Positions 1-5,286 of a DNA stretch of 5,286 bases are shown here, in pieces (position 1 is the stretch's first letter; each line of letters begins with the position of its first letter). The translations under genes and the position numbers were made by a program. The notes beneath the pieces were generated by a model. That model did no database searches. It had not been told where the DNA came from and saw nothing but the letters and a program-made list of their open reading frames with translations. The stretch covers positions 1-5,286 of the forward strand of contig VYCX01000364.1 in assembly GCA_009843725.1 (NCBI GenBank), in the 5' to 3' direction. This DNA comes from Boseongicola sp. SB0675_bin_26 (lineage in GTDB: Bacteria > Pseudomonadota > Alphaproteobacteria > Rhodobacterales > Rhodobacteraceae).

Positions 1-559
1 CACAGGCACGATGCTGATCCTGGCAGAGGTGCAGTGCGGAATGGGGCGGACCGGAAGGCTCTTTGCGCACGAACGGGTCGGGATCACGCCAGACATCATG
101 ATGATCGCCAAGGGAATCGGCGGCGGCTTTCCCCTTGGCGCAGTGCTGGCGACAGAGGATGCGGCCTCCGGCATGACGGTGGGAACCCATGGCTCGACCT
201 ATGGCGGCAATCCGCTCGCGATGGCGGTTGGTAACGCAGTGATGAAGACCGTTGCTGACGATGCCTTCCTTGCGGAAGTGAACCGCAAGGCGGGATTGCT
301 GCGCCAGAAGCTTGAAGGGCTGGTTGCGGAACATGCCGACGTGTTCGAGGGCATTCGAGGCGAGGGACTGATGCTTGGCATCAAGTGCAGGATGCCAAAC
401 GCGGACGTCGTCAAGGCCGGCTATGAGGCCGGCATCATCACGGTTCCGGCCGGTGACAACGTGGTTCGTCTTCTGCCGGCACTGACCATCAGCGACGACG
501 AAATTGCTGAAGCATTGACTCGTCTGGACAAGGCGGCGACGACGGCCAAGGCTGCGTGA
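1..559 (+). CDS. argD: N-acetylornithine aminotransferase, 3' part (5' end outside window)
   Basis: PLP-dependent class-III aminotransferase of cytoplasmic arginine synthesis; it interconverts N-acetylglutamate semialdehyde and N-acetylornithine and often also serves the succinyl-diaminopimelate step. The frame is open from base 2, so the ATG at 11 is internal. About 185 residues remain of a usual 390-400. Numbering from that internal Met, visible family marks are [10 protein letters not shown] (6-15), the Schiff-base lysine in [14 protein letters not shown] (K34, codon 110-112), the phosphate-contacting [11 protein letters not shown] (60-70), and Arg153 in VVRLLPAL, which in the family binds the substrate carboxylate. 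The family motif is L-D-E-V-Q-C-G, where Asp bonds the PLP ring nitrogen; here it reads L-A-E-V-Q-C-G (Ala codon gca, 23-25), a missing key residue. The reading frame is otherwise intact to the TGA at 557-559. argF follows closely, which supports the ArgD assignment over other class-III aminotransferases. Confidence 0.93.
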   Translation, partial: TGTMLILAEVQCGMGRTGRLFAHERVGITPDIMMIAKGIGGGFPLGAVLATEDAASGMTVGTHGSTYGGNPLAMAVGNAVMKTVADDAFLAEVNRKAGLLRQKLEGLVAEHADVFEGIRGEGLMLGIKCRMPNADVVKAGYEAGIITVPAGDNVVRLLPALTISDDEIAEALTRLDKAATTAKAA

Positions 560-590
560 CCGTTCCGACGATCGAACAGGCATGGCTTAC

Positions 591-1517
591 ATGAGACACT
601 TTCTCGACATCCACAATATCGACGCGGGAGATCTTCGCGGCATTCTCGACCAGGCCAAGGCGATGAAGGACGCGCGTGCCGATCGTCCAAGGGGCGCGGA
701 AGATGACGCGCGGGCGTTGGCGGGTCGAATGGTGGCGCTGCTCTTCGAAAAGCCGTCGACCCGCACGCGCGTTTCGTTCGACGTCGGAACGCGTCAATTG
801 GGGGGCAGGACTCTGATCCTGTCCGGAAGCGAAATCCATCTCGGCCGCGGCGAGACGATCGCCGACACCGCGCGGGTGCTTTCGCGCTACGTGGATCTCG
901 TGATGATCCGCACTTTCGAGGAGGAGTCCCTTCTTGAACTCGCCCGTCATGCTGCAGTGCCCGTCATAAACGGGCTGACGAACCGGACGCATCCCTGCCA
1001 GGTCATGGCGGACGTGATGACCTTCGAAGAGCATCGCGGCCCAATTGCCGGCAAGAAAGTGGTCTGGGCCGGAGACGGCAACAATGTTTGCGCGTCGTTC
1101 CTGCACGCCGCCGGGCAGTTCGGGTTCGAAATGGTCGTGACGGGGCCGGAGGATCTGCATCCTGAGGCGGAGTTCGTGGAGCTTGCACGGGCCAGAGGCG
1201 CTGCCGTCGAATTGCTTTCCGATCCGGTCAAGGCTGTGAGCGGGGCCGACCTCGTCGTTGCCGACACTTGGGTCTCGATGCACGACAGCCCGGCGATCAA
1301 GGAACGGCGCCGGAAGCAACTTGAGCCGTATCAGGTCAACGCGGAACTGATGGCACACGCGAAGCCCGACGCGCTGTTCATGCACTGCCTGCCGGCGCAC
1401 CGAGGCGAAGAGGCAACGGACGAGGTCATGGACGGTCCCCATTCGGTCATTCTCGACGAGGCCGAGAACCGCCTTCATGTCCAGAAGGCCATCATGCGCT
1501 GGTGCCTCGGCTTGTAG
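591..1517 (+). CDS. argF: Ornithine carbamoyltransferase (OTCase)
   Basis: Cytoplasmic enzyme that makes citrulline from ornithine and carbamoyl phosphate. With the start at 591 it has 308 residues, normal for the family. Carbamoyl-phosphate motifs are KPSTRTR (S56-T57-R58-T59), MIRT (R107) and HPCQ (134-137). Ornithine-side motifs are GDGNNV (from 161), DTWVSM (D225, S229-M230) and the catalytic [10 protein letters not shown] (from H265, C267); an Arg in ENRLH (R294) closes the site. No essential residue is missing. Start choice: an ATG at 582 in the same frame would add three residues (MAY), but its nearest purine run (AACAGG, 575-580) is only one base away. That run sits 10 bases before the ATG at 591, and MRHFLDI is how relatives usually begin, so 591 is preferred without certainty. 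It follows argD by 31 bases with no visible promoter or terminator between, so they are probably co-transcribed. It ends convergently with ppx. Confidence 0.97.
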   Translation: MRHFLDIHNIDAGDLRGILDQAKAMKDARADRPRGAEDDARALAGRMVALLFEKPSTRTRVSFDVGTRQLGGRTLILSGSEIHLGRGETIADTARVLSRYVDLVMIRTFEEESLLELARHAAVPVINGLTNRTHPCQVMADVMTFEEHRGPIAGKKVVWAGDGNNVCASFLHAAGQFGFEMVVTGPEDLHPEAEFVELARARGAAVELLSDPVKAVSGADLVVADTWVSMHDSPAIKERRRKQLEPYQVNAELMAHAKPDALFMHCLPAHRGEEATDEVMDGPHSVILDEAENRLHVQKAIMRWCLGL

Positions 1518-1605
1518 GAGTCGCACTCGGACAGTTTCCCTGCGCGGCCGATGCCCGTCGCCGGACCGACGGCCGCCGTGCAGACGTGCCGTGATGCGCA
1601 GCGAT
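1518..1605. terminator. Convergent argF/ppx gap with GC-rich dyad; possible two-way terminator
   Basis: This 88-base gap separates two genes that end facing each other. It holds a 7-bp perfect inverted repeat, GCGGCCG (1544-1550) and CGGCCGC (1570-1576), with a 19-base interior. A 6-bp alternative, CCGTCG (1555-1560) with CGACGG (1567-1572), competes for the same bases. A small GAGT-cgc-ACTC hairpin (1518-1528) lies directly after the argF stop. None is followed by a T-run on either strand, so a classic intrinsic terminator is not shown. A weak or factor-assisted two-way terminator is the likely role by position only. Confidence 0.3.
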
Positions 1606-3153
1606 TCAGCGGCCCTTGACCACGACCTTCACGCCACCAAGGGCGTCGGCCAGAGAATTCAGGCGGGCCTCCGCGACTTCGCCGTACAGGTCACGCGTGC
1701 CCGGCGCGAGGCGAAGCTCCAGGCACTTGCGCTTTGGATGGTACCTGAGCGCGCCCATCTTGTCGTCTTCGGATGCAGTGAGCATTGCCCCGAATCTCAA
1801 GGCCTTTCCGAGAATCTCTGCCCATCTCAGGTCCGTCTCCTCGACCAGGTCGAGCAGGTCCTGAATGGGAGAATCCGCGCGACTGTTCTTGTAGCGATGC
1901 AACAGCGCGACACCTAGAAACACGCGTTCCTGGTGTGTCATGCCGCCGAAATTTGCGCGCGTGACCTCTTCGAAGGAGACCTCGTGACGGAAGTCGGGAT
2001 GGGCGCGCCAGCTCACGTCGTGCAGGAGGCACGCGGCCTTGATGAGTCGCTTGTCGGGAGCGCCGCGCTTGGAGAACAGCGGCAGCACGAAGTCATAGAG
2101 TCGCCGGCCGAATCCCGGCATCCGCGCGTCCTTGGCCTCGTGGAAGCGGCAGGCCTCGATCAGCGGATCCCGGTCGCGTATCTCCTGCGGCATCTGTTCG
2201 TAGAGCATTCCCTCGCGTATGCCGTAGCCGGAGATGGCGATGTCGTAGGGCTTGAATTCGCGTACGAGATGCTTCAGGAGCTGGGCCGCGAGCGGCAGCA
2301 GTTCCATGCGGCCTTCGCCCAATCTGACGCGTATTCGCAGTTCCTCCAAATCGTTTTCCTCGATGAACTCGATCGTCCTGTAGACCGCTTTCCGGCTCAT
2401 CCGGTATTCGTGCAGTGCGGCCAACGGATAGCCACGCCTGTCCATGTCGATTCGCGCGATCGCCCGCCAGGATCCGCCAACAAGGAACAGCCGGTCACGT
2501 TGGGGTCCCATGGTGCCGGCAAGGGCGCTCACCTCCCGATTCAGAAACTTGCTCAGCCCCTTCTTGCCGCCCTTCACGACTCGCAGACGCTGCGGGCCGA
2601 GTTGCGAGGAAAGCCTTCTGCCCACCACCCCGTCTCGCAGTTCCGCCAATTCCATGGATGCGCCGCCAAGGTCGCAGGCCAGGCCGTACGCTCCGGGCCA
2701 GCCGAGAAGAACGCCCTGCGCCGAGAGCCGCGCCTCCTCTTCACCGGCAATTACCCAGAGCTGGAGGCCGGTCTCGCGAAGGACGTCCTCGCAGAACTCT
2801 GGTCCGTCCTGCGCTTCGCGCACGGCGGCGGTGGCCACGGCTGTCAGCGGTTCCAGGCCCATTGCCTCGGCAAGGCCCTGGAAGCGCCGCAGGGCCGCCA
2901 TTGCCCGGATCCGTCCCTTGGGGCTGAGGCAGCCGGTTTCGGCCAGGCCGGTGCCAAGGCCTGCCATGACCTTTTCGTTGAAGAAATACGCAGGAGACCG
3001 AGCCGCACCGTCAAACACGACCATGCGGACCGAGTTCGAACCGACGTCGACGACACCTACGCGGCTCAGTGCCAGTGCCGAGGGATCGTCGAACAATGGC
3101 CGCCCGAACGGTCCCCAGTCCTCGGCGCCCGCAGCCCTGCCGCCTCCGTCCAT
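1606..3153 (-). CDS. ppx: Exopolyphosphatase, Ppx/GppA family, with C-terminal HD-like domain
   Basis: The family releases phosphate from inorganic polyphosphate chains and, in many members, also hydrolyses pppGpp, linking phosphate storage to the stringent response in the cytoplasm. The product has 515 residues, close to the usual length of the two-domain form. The N-terminal actin-like (ASKHA) phosphatase half shows VGVVDVGSNSVR (phosphate-1 loop, D36-R43), GEEEAR (138-142, the region of the family's catalytic Glu), ACDLGGASMEL (phosphate-2 loop, D161-S166), FLVGGSWRAIAR (from 223) and SGYGIREG (308-315). The C-terminal half is helical with an HD pair in ACLLHDVSW (H378-D379), followed by FRHE and ALLHRYKN. 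Start choice: ATG at 3153 has GAGGAG six bases upstream; an in-frame start at 3228 would add 25 residues without a comparable site and would overrun the candidate promoter. Its last codons lie 88 bases from the argF end. Whether polyphosphate or pppGpp is the preferred substrate cannot be read from sequence. Confidence 0.95.
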   Translation of the reverse strand: MDGGGRAAGAEDWGPFGRPLFDDPSALALSRVGVVDVGSNSVRMVVFDGAARSPAYFFNEKVMAGLGTGLAETGCLSPKGRIRAMAALRRFQGLAEAMGLEPLTAVATAAVREAQDGPEFCEDVLRETGLQLWVIAGEEEARLSAQGVLLGWPGAYGLACDLGGASMELAELRDGVVGRRLSSQLGPQRLRVVKGGKKGLSKFLNREVSALAGTMGPQRDRLFLVGGSWRAIARIDMDRRGYPLAALHEYRMSRKAVYRTIEFIEENDLEELRIRVRLGEGRMELLPLAAQLLKHLVREFKPYDIAISGYGIREGMLYEQMPQEIRDRDPLIEACRFHEAKDARMPGFGRRLYDFVLPLFSKRGAPDKRLIKAACLLHDVSWRAHPDFRHEVSFEEVTRANFGGMTHQERVFLGVALLHRYKNSRADSPIQDLLDLVEETDLRWAEILGKALRFGAMLTASEDDKMGALRYHPKRKCLELRLAPGTRDLYGEVAEARLNSLADALGGVKVVVKGR

Positions 3154-3159
3154 GCCCGT

Positions 3160-3165
3160 CTCCTC
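3160..3165 (-). promoter_or_regulatory. Ribosome binding site of ppx (GAGGAG)
   Basis: The minus strand reads GAGGAG six bases before the ATG at 3153. This strong Shine-Dalgarno match fixes the ppx start there rather than at the upstream in-frame start at 3228. Confidence 0.75.
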
Positions 3166-3178
3166 GTTGCCACGTGAG

Positions 3179-3206
3179 ACTGTAGCGGGGCGGAGTGTCG
3201 GGTCAA
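3179..3206 (-). promoter_or_regulatory. Candidate sigma-70-type promoter of ppx
   Basis: On the minus strand, TTGACC (3206-3201, five of six to the -35 consensus) is followed after 16 bases by TACAGT (3184-3179, four of six to the -10 consensus). Transcription would start near 3172, giving a short leader that contains the GAGGAG site. A small CTGT-tgg-ACAG dyad (3210-3220) lies just upstream of the -35 box and could be an operator half-site or chance. Supported by pattern and position only. Confidence 0.45.
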
Positions 3207-3229
3207 CGTCTGTTGGACAGCCCCGCAAG

Positions 3230-3256
3230 AACCGTTGTCAGGATGTTGGCACGGTT
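3230..3256 (-). other. Weak inverted repeat in the gap between the Fic gene and ppx
   Basis: AACCGT (3230-3235) and ACGGTT (3251-3256) form a 6-bp inverted pair around 15 bases, beginning 28 bases after the stop of the Fic-domain gene. There is no T-run after it, so it is at best a weak terminator. The remainder of the 131-base gap (3154-3284) holds the ppx promoter candidate and ribosome binding site and nothing else I can recognise. The gap and the separate promoter suggest ppx and the Fic-domain gene are not one operon. Confidence 0.2.
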
Positions 3257-3284
3257 GAATTCGCCCGCCATTGAAGATCAACGA

Positions 3285-4733
3285 TCAGGAGCGGTGGCGG
3301 AGCTTGACGGCTGACCTTCGCGAAGGGCCATCGACGCGTGACGGATCGTTCCAGACTTCCTGCCAGGCCTGAAACTGCAGCGGCCTGATCTTGTAGCGCG
3401 CGAAGTTGCCCTCATGAAGGCCAAGCACTTCGTCTTCGACGACTTCCCTGAACCGGTCTCGCTCATCCGCTTCGACATGTTCTCTTGTCCAGCGCTCGAT
3501 TCGGCCTGCGGCAGAAATTCTGCCTAGTTGCCCAATGACGATTGTCCTGACGATTTCGCGTAGCGCGTCGCGATGCTTCAGGCGGAACGGATCCGGTTCG
3601 CCGAGCGATTGCCTGACTGCAGCGTAGCGCAAGGCGGATCGTTCGCAGGCCCAGATGAAGACGTCCTTCAGCAGATCGATCTGGTTCAGTTCATAAACGC
3701 CGAGCATCGCTTCCGTGTAGAGATTGACGGGAACTTCAACGAAGGAGAGCGGGGTCAGGTTTGCCTTGATCAAGGGCATGTTCGCTGCAAGGCGCGAGAC
3801 GCGCTTGTTCACGTCGTCGAAGGGTTGCAGGTACGGCAGATGCACCATTGCAAAGACTGCCTGCTCGAACGGCTCCTCGATTGCGTCGGCAGTTGCCAGT
3901 ACCTGGTCGAAACACTCTTCGACAAGTTGCGGGATGTCCAGTGGATGAAACACTGACCCTCCAATCTCGACCGTGATCCGGCGCAGTCGGCCAGCGGCGC
4001 TCGGGTCGTCCAGCAGGTTGTTCGCCAGCAAGGCATGCAGGTTCAGGATCGTTTGCCGGTTGAACCCGATCTCCTCCGCTTCATCCACGAGAAACTCGAT
4101 CGCGTCCTTGTGGTTCAAGATCATCTGCGCTTCGAGCCGGCTCTTGCCTTCCGCTTCCTTGCCGAATGCAATCAGGCGTCTTGTATCGAGCAGCGAGTAG
4201 GTGTTTCCTTCCAGGCGGCTGGAGTTCCATGAAAGATCAACGAGCAGACGGTTCAGTATCTGTTTCGCGTGAGTTCCGGCAGGCTGCGCGCCTGGCAGCA
4301 GAGCCGCTGCGTTTCGTAAGTGCGCCCGTTCGACTTCCGACAGGTAGGCGGTCTCGTTGGGTCGGTATTCGTCGAGGAATGCTCGCCGATAGGCAACCGG
4401 CCTGCGGGCGCGGAGCGGCCTGCCGAGATGCTTCCGGATCTCAATCGCGCGCGTCGAAAGCTGGATTTCGCCGGTCAGTTCATCCCCTAATGCTTCGAGA
4501 GCCGTAGCAGGAAGCCTGGCAGGTGCAGGCGGCAGATACGTGGTGTTTCGCCCCTTGCCCGCCTTGGCCAAACGGCCTTCGTCAACAAGGCGCTTGACTC
4601 GATGCTGAAGCGTGCGTCGCGCCGTGTCATCGCCCAGCGCATTCCGGATGCCTTGGATCGCGATTCCCTCAGGGTGCGCACGCACCACGGCTTCAATTGC
4701 CTTCATTTCACGTGTTGGTGGTGGCTTTGCCAT
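3285..4733 (-). CDS. Winged-helix / Fic-domain protein with degenerate Fic active site
   Basis: Fic enzymes normally move AMP from ATP onto a target hydroxyl, using a motif H-P-F-x-(D/E)-G-N-(G/K)-R-x-x-R. This 482-residue protein has, in order: a winged-helix-like DNA-binding region (about 10-67, ending in VKRLVDEGRLAKAGKG and a basic wing); a helical linker; the inhibitory helix motif SSRLEGN (S171 to N177, matching the (S/T)-x-x-x-E-(G/N) brake with Glu175); a flap-like stretch (RRITVEIGGSVFHP, about 251-264); the Fic core LQPFDDVNKRVSR (302-314); and a helical C-terminal region of about 100 residues. In the core the catalytic His is Gln303 (codon 3827-3825) and the glycine of the phosphate loop is Val308, while P-F, Asp, N-K-R and the last Arg are kept. 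Ordinary AMP transfer is therefore unlikely; a sensor or scaffold role is inference. Start choice: ATG 4733 has AAGG nine bases upstream; a TTG at 4787 lies inside the repeat array and is rejected. The helix-turn-helix plus tandem operators in front suggest self-regulation. No small antitoxin partner is visible. Confidence 0.88.
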   Translation of the reverse strand: MAKPPPTREMKAIEAVVRAHPEGIAIQGIRNALGDDTARRTLQHRVKRLVDEGRLAKAGKGRNTTYLPPAPARLPATALEALGDELTGEIQLSTRAIEIRKHLGRPLRARRPVAYRRAFLDEYRPNETAYLSEVERAHLRNAAALLPGAQPAGTHAKQILNRLLVDLSWNSSRLEGNTYSLLDTRRLIAFGKEAEGKSRLEAQMILNHKDAIEFLVDEAEEIGFNRQTILNLHALLANNLLDDPSAAGRLRRITVEIGGSVFHPLDIPQLVEECFDQVLATADAIEEPFEQAVFAMVHLPYLQPFDDVNKRVSRLAANMPLIKANLTPLSFVEVPVNLYTEAMLGVYELNQIDLLKDVFIWACERSALRYAAVRQSLGEPDPFRLKHRDALREIVRTIVIGQLGRISAAGRIERWTREHVEADERDRFREVVEDEVLGLHEGNFARYKIRPLQFQAWQEVWNDPSRVDGPSRRSAVKLRHRS

Positions 4734-4742
4734 TCCGCATGA

Positions 4743-4746
4743 CCTT
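4743..4746 (-). promoter_or_regulatory. Ribosome binding site of the Fic-domain gene (AAGG)
   Basis: The minus strand reads AAGG nine bases before the ATG at 4733. It is modest but well placed, and it supports this start over the TTG at 4787. It also lies inside the left copy of the 11-bp inverted pair that brackets the repeat array, so a fold or a bound protein there could affect translation. Confidence 0.5.
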
Positions 4747-4766
4747 ATGCACAGTCGATTTGCGCA

Positions 4767-4794
4767 ATTATCAACCCTTTCACGCAATTATCAA
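4767..4794 (-). promoter_or_regulatory. Candidate promoter of the Fic-domain gene, embedded in repeat units 1 and 2
   Basis: On the minus strand, TTGATA (4794-4789, five of six to -35) comes from the second unit and GATAAT (4772-4767, five of six to -10) from the first, 16 bases apart. Transcription would begin near 4760, leaving a leader of about 27 bases. A perfect TATAAT also occurs in the third unit (4812-4807) but has no good -35 partner. Because the promoter boxes are made of the repeat itself, anything binding the repeats should compete with RNA polymerase. Confidence 0.55.
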
Positions 4795-4820
4795 CCCTTT
4801 CGCGCAATTATAGGCCCTTT

Positions 4821-4840
4821 TGCGCAATTATTGTTGCGCA
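4821..4840. promoter_or_regulatory. Perfect dyad in the outermost repeat unit, probable operator
   Basis: TGCGCAA (4821-4827) and TTGCGCA (4834-4840) are exact inverted copies around six bases, so the fourth unit is a complete two-fold site of 20 bp. The left arm is the shared repeat core. In the other units only one such half-site exists. The self-complementary TTGCGCAA also occurs at 4760-4767 and 4820-4827, at both ends of the array. This suggests a dimeric regulator that binds unit 4 fully and the other units by half-sites. Confidence 0.6.
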
Positions 4841-5107
4841 TAAGGCGAGCGCGTGCTTCCGCAATCCATCGGCGGACCCGGCCGGATAGGCGTTTGTCCA
4901 GATTTCTCGTCGAGCACGCCACGTCGTGCCCAGGCCAATGGCTCGGCCTCGGCACATTGGTTCGGAAACGGCCGTTCGCTACAGTCCAGCACAAGTCCGG
5001 ACCAGACCAGGGCACGGGCAAGATCGAATTGACCAGCTTGTCGAGCCTCGCCAAGCGATCCCACGCAGCAGGCGACGGCATCGCTTGCGGCGGGCAGGAG
5101 GGCCGTG
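4841..5107. other. Stretch without a convincing gene between the Fic control region and the aldo/keto reductase
   Basis: Two overlapping minus-strand frames are open. One, ATG 5081 to stop 4791 (96 codons), has a fair excess of G/C at third positions but no ribosome site, no recognisable motif, and a tail that reads through the repeat array. The other, ATG 5184 to 4828 (118 codons), overlaps the reductase end out of frame by 77 bases. I recognise neither. An 8-bp inverted pair, CAAGCGAT (5052-5059) and ATCGCTTG (5080-5087), lies about 20 bases beyond the reductase stop; it has a 20-base loop and no T-run, so it is only a weak terminator candidate. Degraded coding remnant or plain spacer are both possible. 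Confidence 0.4.
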
Positions 5108-5286
5108 TCAGGGCACGTCGGCACCCGTCGCGCTGGCATACAGTTCAAACCAGGATTCCCGGTCCATGTCGACCTTGAGCGCATCGCCGAACATGCGGAT
5201 CCTGTCGATCCGGTTGCTGCCCATGACGGGCAGGATGCCCGCCGGGTGCGCCAGGAGCCATGCGACGGCCACGGCGGCTTCGCCGA
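5108..5286 (-). CDS. Aldo/keto reductase, C-terminal part (YdhF-like; 5' end outside window)
   Basis: NAD(P)H-dependent oxidoreductase of the aldo/keto reductase superfamily, a cytoplasmic TIM-barrel enzyme that reduces carbonyl compounds; the physiological substrate is not readable here. Only the last 58 residues are present, on the minus strand with stop TGA at 5110-5108, and no start codon lies in the window. The fragment reads AVAWLLAHPAGILPVMGS, then NRIDRIRMFGDALKVDMDR, then ESWFELYASATGADVP. The A-W-L-L-x-H-P helix, the P-V-x-G-S-N-R-I-D-R-I segment (the family's cofactor adenine-side loop and helix) and the W-F-x-L-Y...D-V-P ending fit the YdhF-type branch as I recall it. The catalytic Asp, Tyr, Lys and His lie upstream, outside the window, so integrity cannot be judged. 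It points the same way as the Fic-domain gene but is separated from its start by about 370 bases including the operator array, so a shared operon is unlikely. Confidence 0.85.
   Translation of the reverse strand, partial: GEAAVAVAWLLAHPAGILPVMGSNRIDRIRMFGDALKVDMDRESWFELYASATGADVP

Larger units (their letters stand above)
4761..4840. repeat. Four tandem 20-bp units, probable operator array
   Basis: Plus-strand units run 4761-4780, 4781-4800, 4801-4820 and 4821-4840 with no gaps. Unit 1 is TGCGCAATTATCAACCCTTT. Unit 2 differs from it only in the first two bases. Unit 3 differs from unit 1 at two positions among the first two bases and middle (CG for TG) plus AGG for CAA at unit positions 12-14. 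Unit 4 keeps the first 11 bases and then diverges to TGTTGCGCA. CGCAATTAT (unit positions 3-11) is identical in all four. A period of 20 bases places the cores on nearly the same DNA face, as expected for cooperative protein binding. The array ends 27 bases before the Fic-domain start, whose product carries a winged-helix region, so self-repression is the simplest explanation (inference). Confidence 0.85.
4743..4845. repeat. 11-bp inverted pair bracketing the 20-bp array
   Basis: CCTTATGCACA (4743-4753) is the inverted copy, with one mismatch, of TGCGCATAAGG (4835-4845). The pair encloses the four tandem units, giving the control region a roughly symmetric outline of about 103 bp. The left copy contains the AAGG of the Fic-domain gene's ribosome site; the right copy overlaps the dyad in the fourth unit. 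It could mark further operator half-sites, or an old duplication of the edge. No target-site duplication or transposase accompanies it, so an insertion-element reading is not supported. Confidence 0.5.

Noticed and set aside
1..559. Frameshift or pseudogene status for argD on account of the missing Asp
   Set aside because: The frame is continuous and matches the family on both sides of the altered codon, so it is a substitution and not a shift.
489..1526. 345-codon minus-strand frame opposite argF
   Set aside because: It mirrors argF almost end to end, has no recognisable protein motif, and long antisense openings are expected opposite genes with G/C-rich third positions.
1933..3177. 414-codon plus-strand frame, and a 276-codon one at 2444-3274, opposite ppx
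   Set aside because: Ppx has clear family motifs across the same bases; the plus-strand products are low-complexity, Arg/Pro/Ala-rich shadows.
4761..4840. CRISPR array or replication iterons
   Set aside because: The units are directly abutting with no unique spacers and no cas genes, so not CRISPR. No Rep gene, DnaA boxes or long AT-rich region is seen, so an origin is not supported; a promoter-embedded operator array fits better.
3285..4845. Fic/antitoxin (Fic-FicA or Doc-Phd) toxin-antitoxin pair
   Set aside because: No small partner gene lies next to the Fic-domain gene, the inhibitory motif is inside the same protein, and the toxin-type catalytic His is missing.
5052..5087. Intrinsic terminator of the aldo/keto reductase
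   Set aside because: The 8-bp inverted pair has a 20-base loop and no T-run on the minus strand; recorded only as a weak candidate.
4612..5178. 188-codon plus-strand frame across the Fic gene start, the array and the gap
   Set aside because: It overlaps the winged-helix coding region and the operator array and shows no family feature.

Overview
The window looks like chromosomal DNA from a GC-rich alphaproteobacterium, most likely close to Rhodobacteraceae. The basis is the adjacent argD-argF pair, the wording of both arginine proteins and of the Ppx-type phosphatase, and strong G/C preference at third codon positions. The lineage call rests on recalled family resemblance, not on a search.

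Layout, left to right. (1) 1-559, plus strand: 3' part of argD (N-acetylornithine aminotransferase, cut by the window edge). (2) 591-1517, plus strand: complete argF (ornithine carbamoyltransferase), about 31 bases after argD and probably in the same operon. The two enzymes act on either side of ornithine in arginine synthesis. (3) 1606-3153, minus strand: complete ppx (exopolyphosphatase / pppGpp phosphohydrolase family) with its own candidate promoter, converging on argF. (4) 3285-4733, minus strand: a 482-residue protein with an N-terminal winged-helix DNA-binding region and a Fic domain whose active-site motif is degenerate (catalytic His is Gln, loop Gly is Val), although the inhibitory S-x-x-x-E-G-N helix is kept. 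(5) 4743-4845: an unusual control region in front of that gene, made of four 20-bp tandem units in exact register, with the likely promoter built inside the units, a perfect dyad in the outermost unit, and an 11-bp inverted pair bracketing the array. (6) 4841-5107: a stretch with no convincing gene. (7) 5108-5286, minus strand: the C-terminal end of an aldo/keto reductase (YdhF-like) cut by the window edge.

The housekeeping part (argD, argF, ppx) is ordinary except for one striking residue: argD has Ala where the family has the nearly invariant Asp that holds the PLP pyridine nitrogen. The accessory part is the winged-helix/pseudo-Fic gene with its operator array. The simplest reading is a self-regulated DNA-binding protein that binds its own tandem operators and whose Fic fold has been repurposed, perhaps for ligand sensing rather than AMP transfer. 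That reading is inference. The sequence directly shows only the domain motifs, the altered active site and the repeats.
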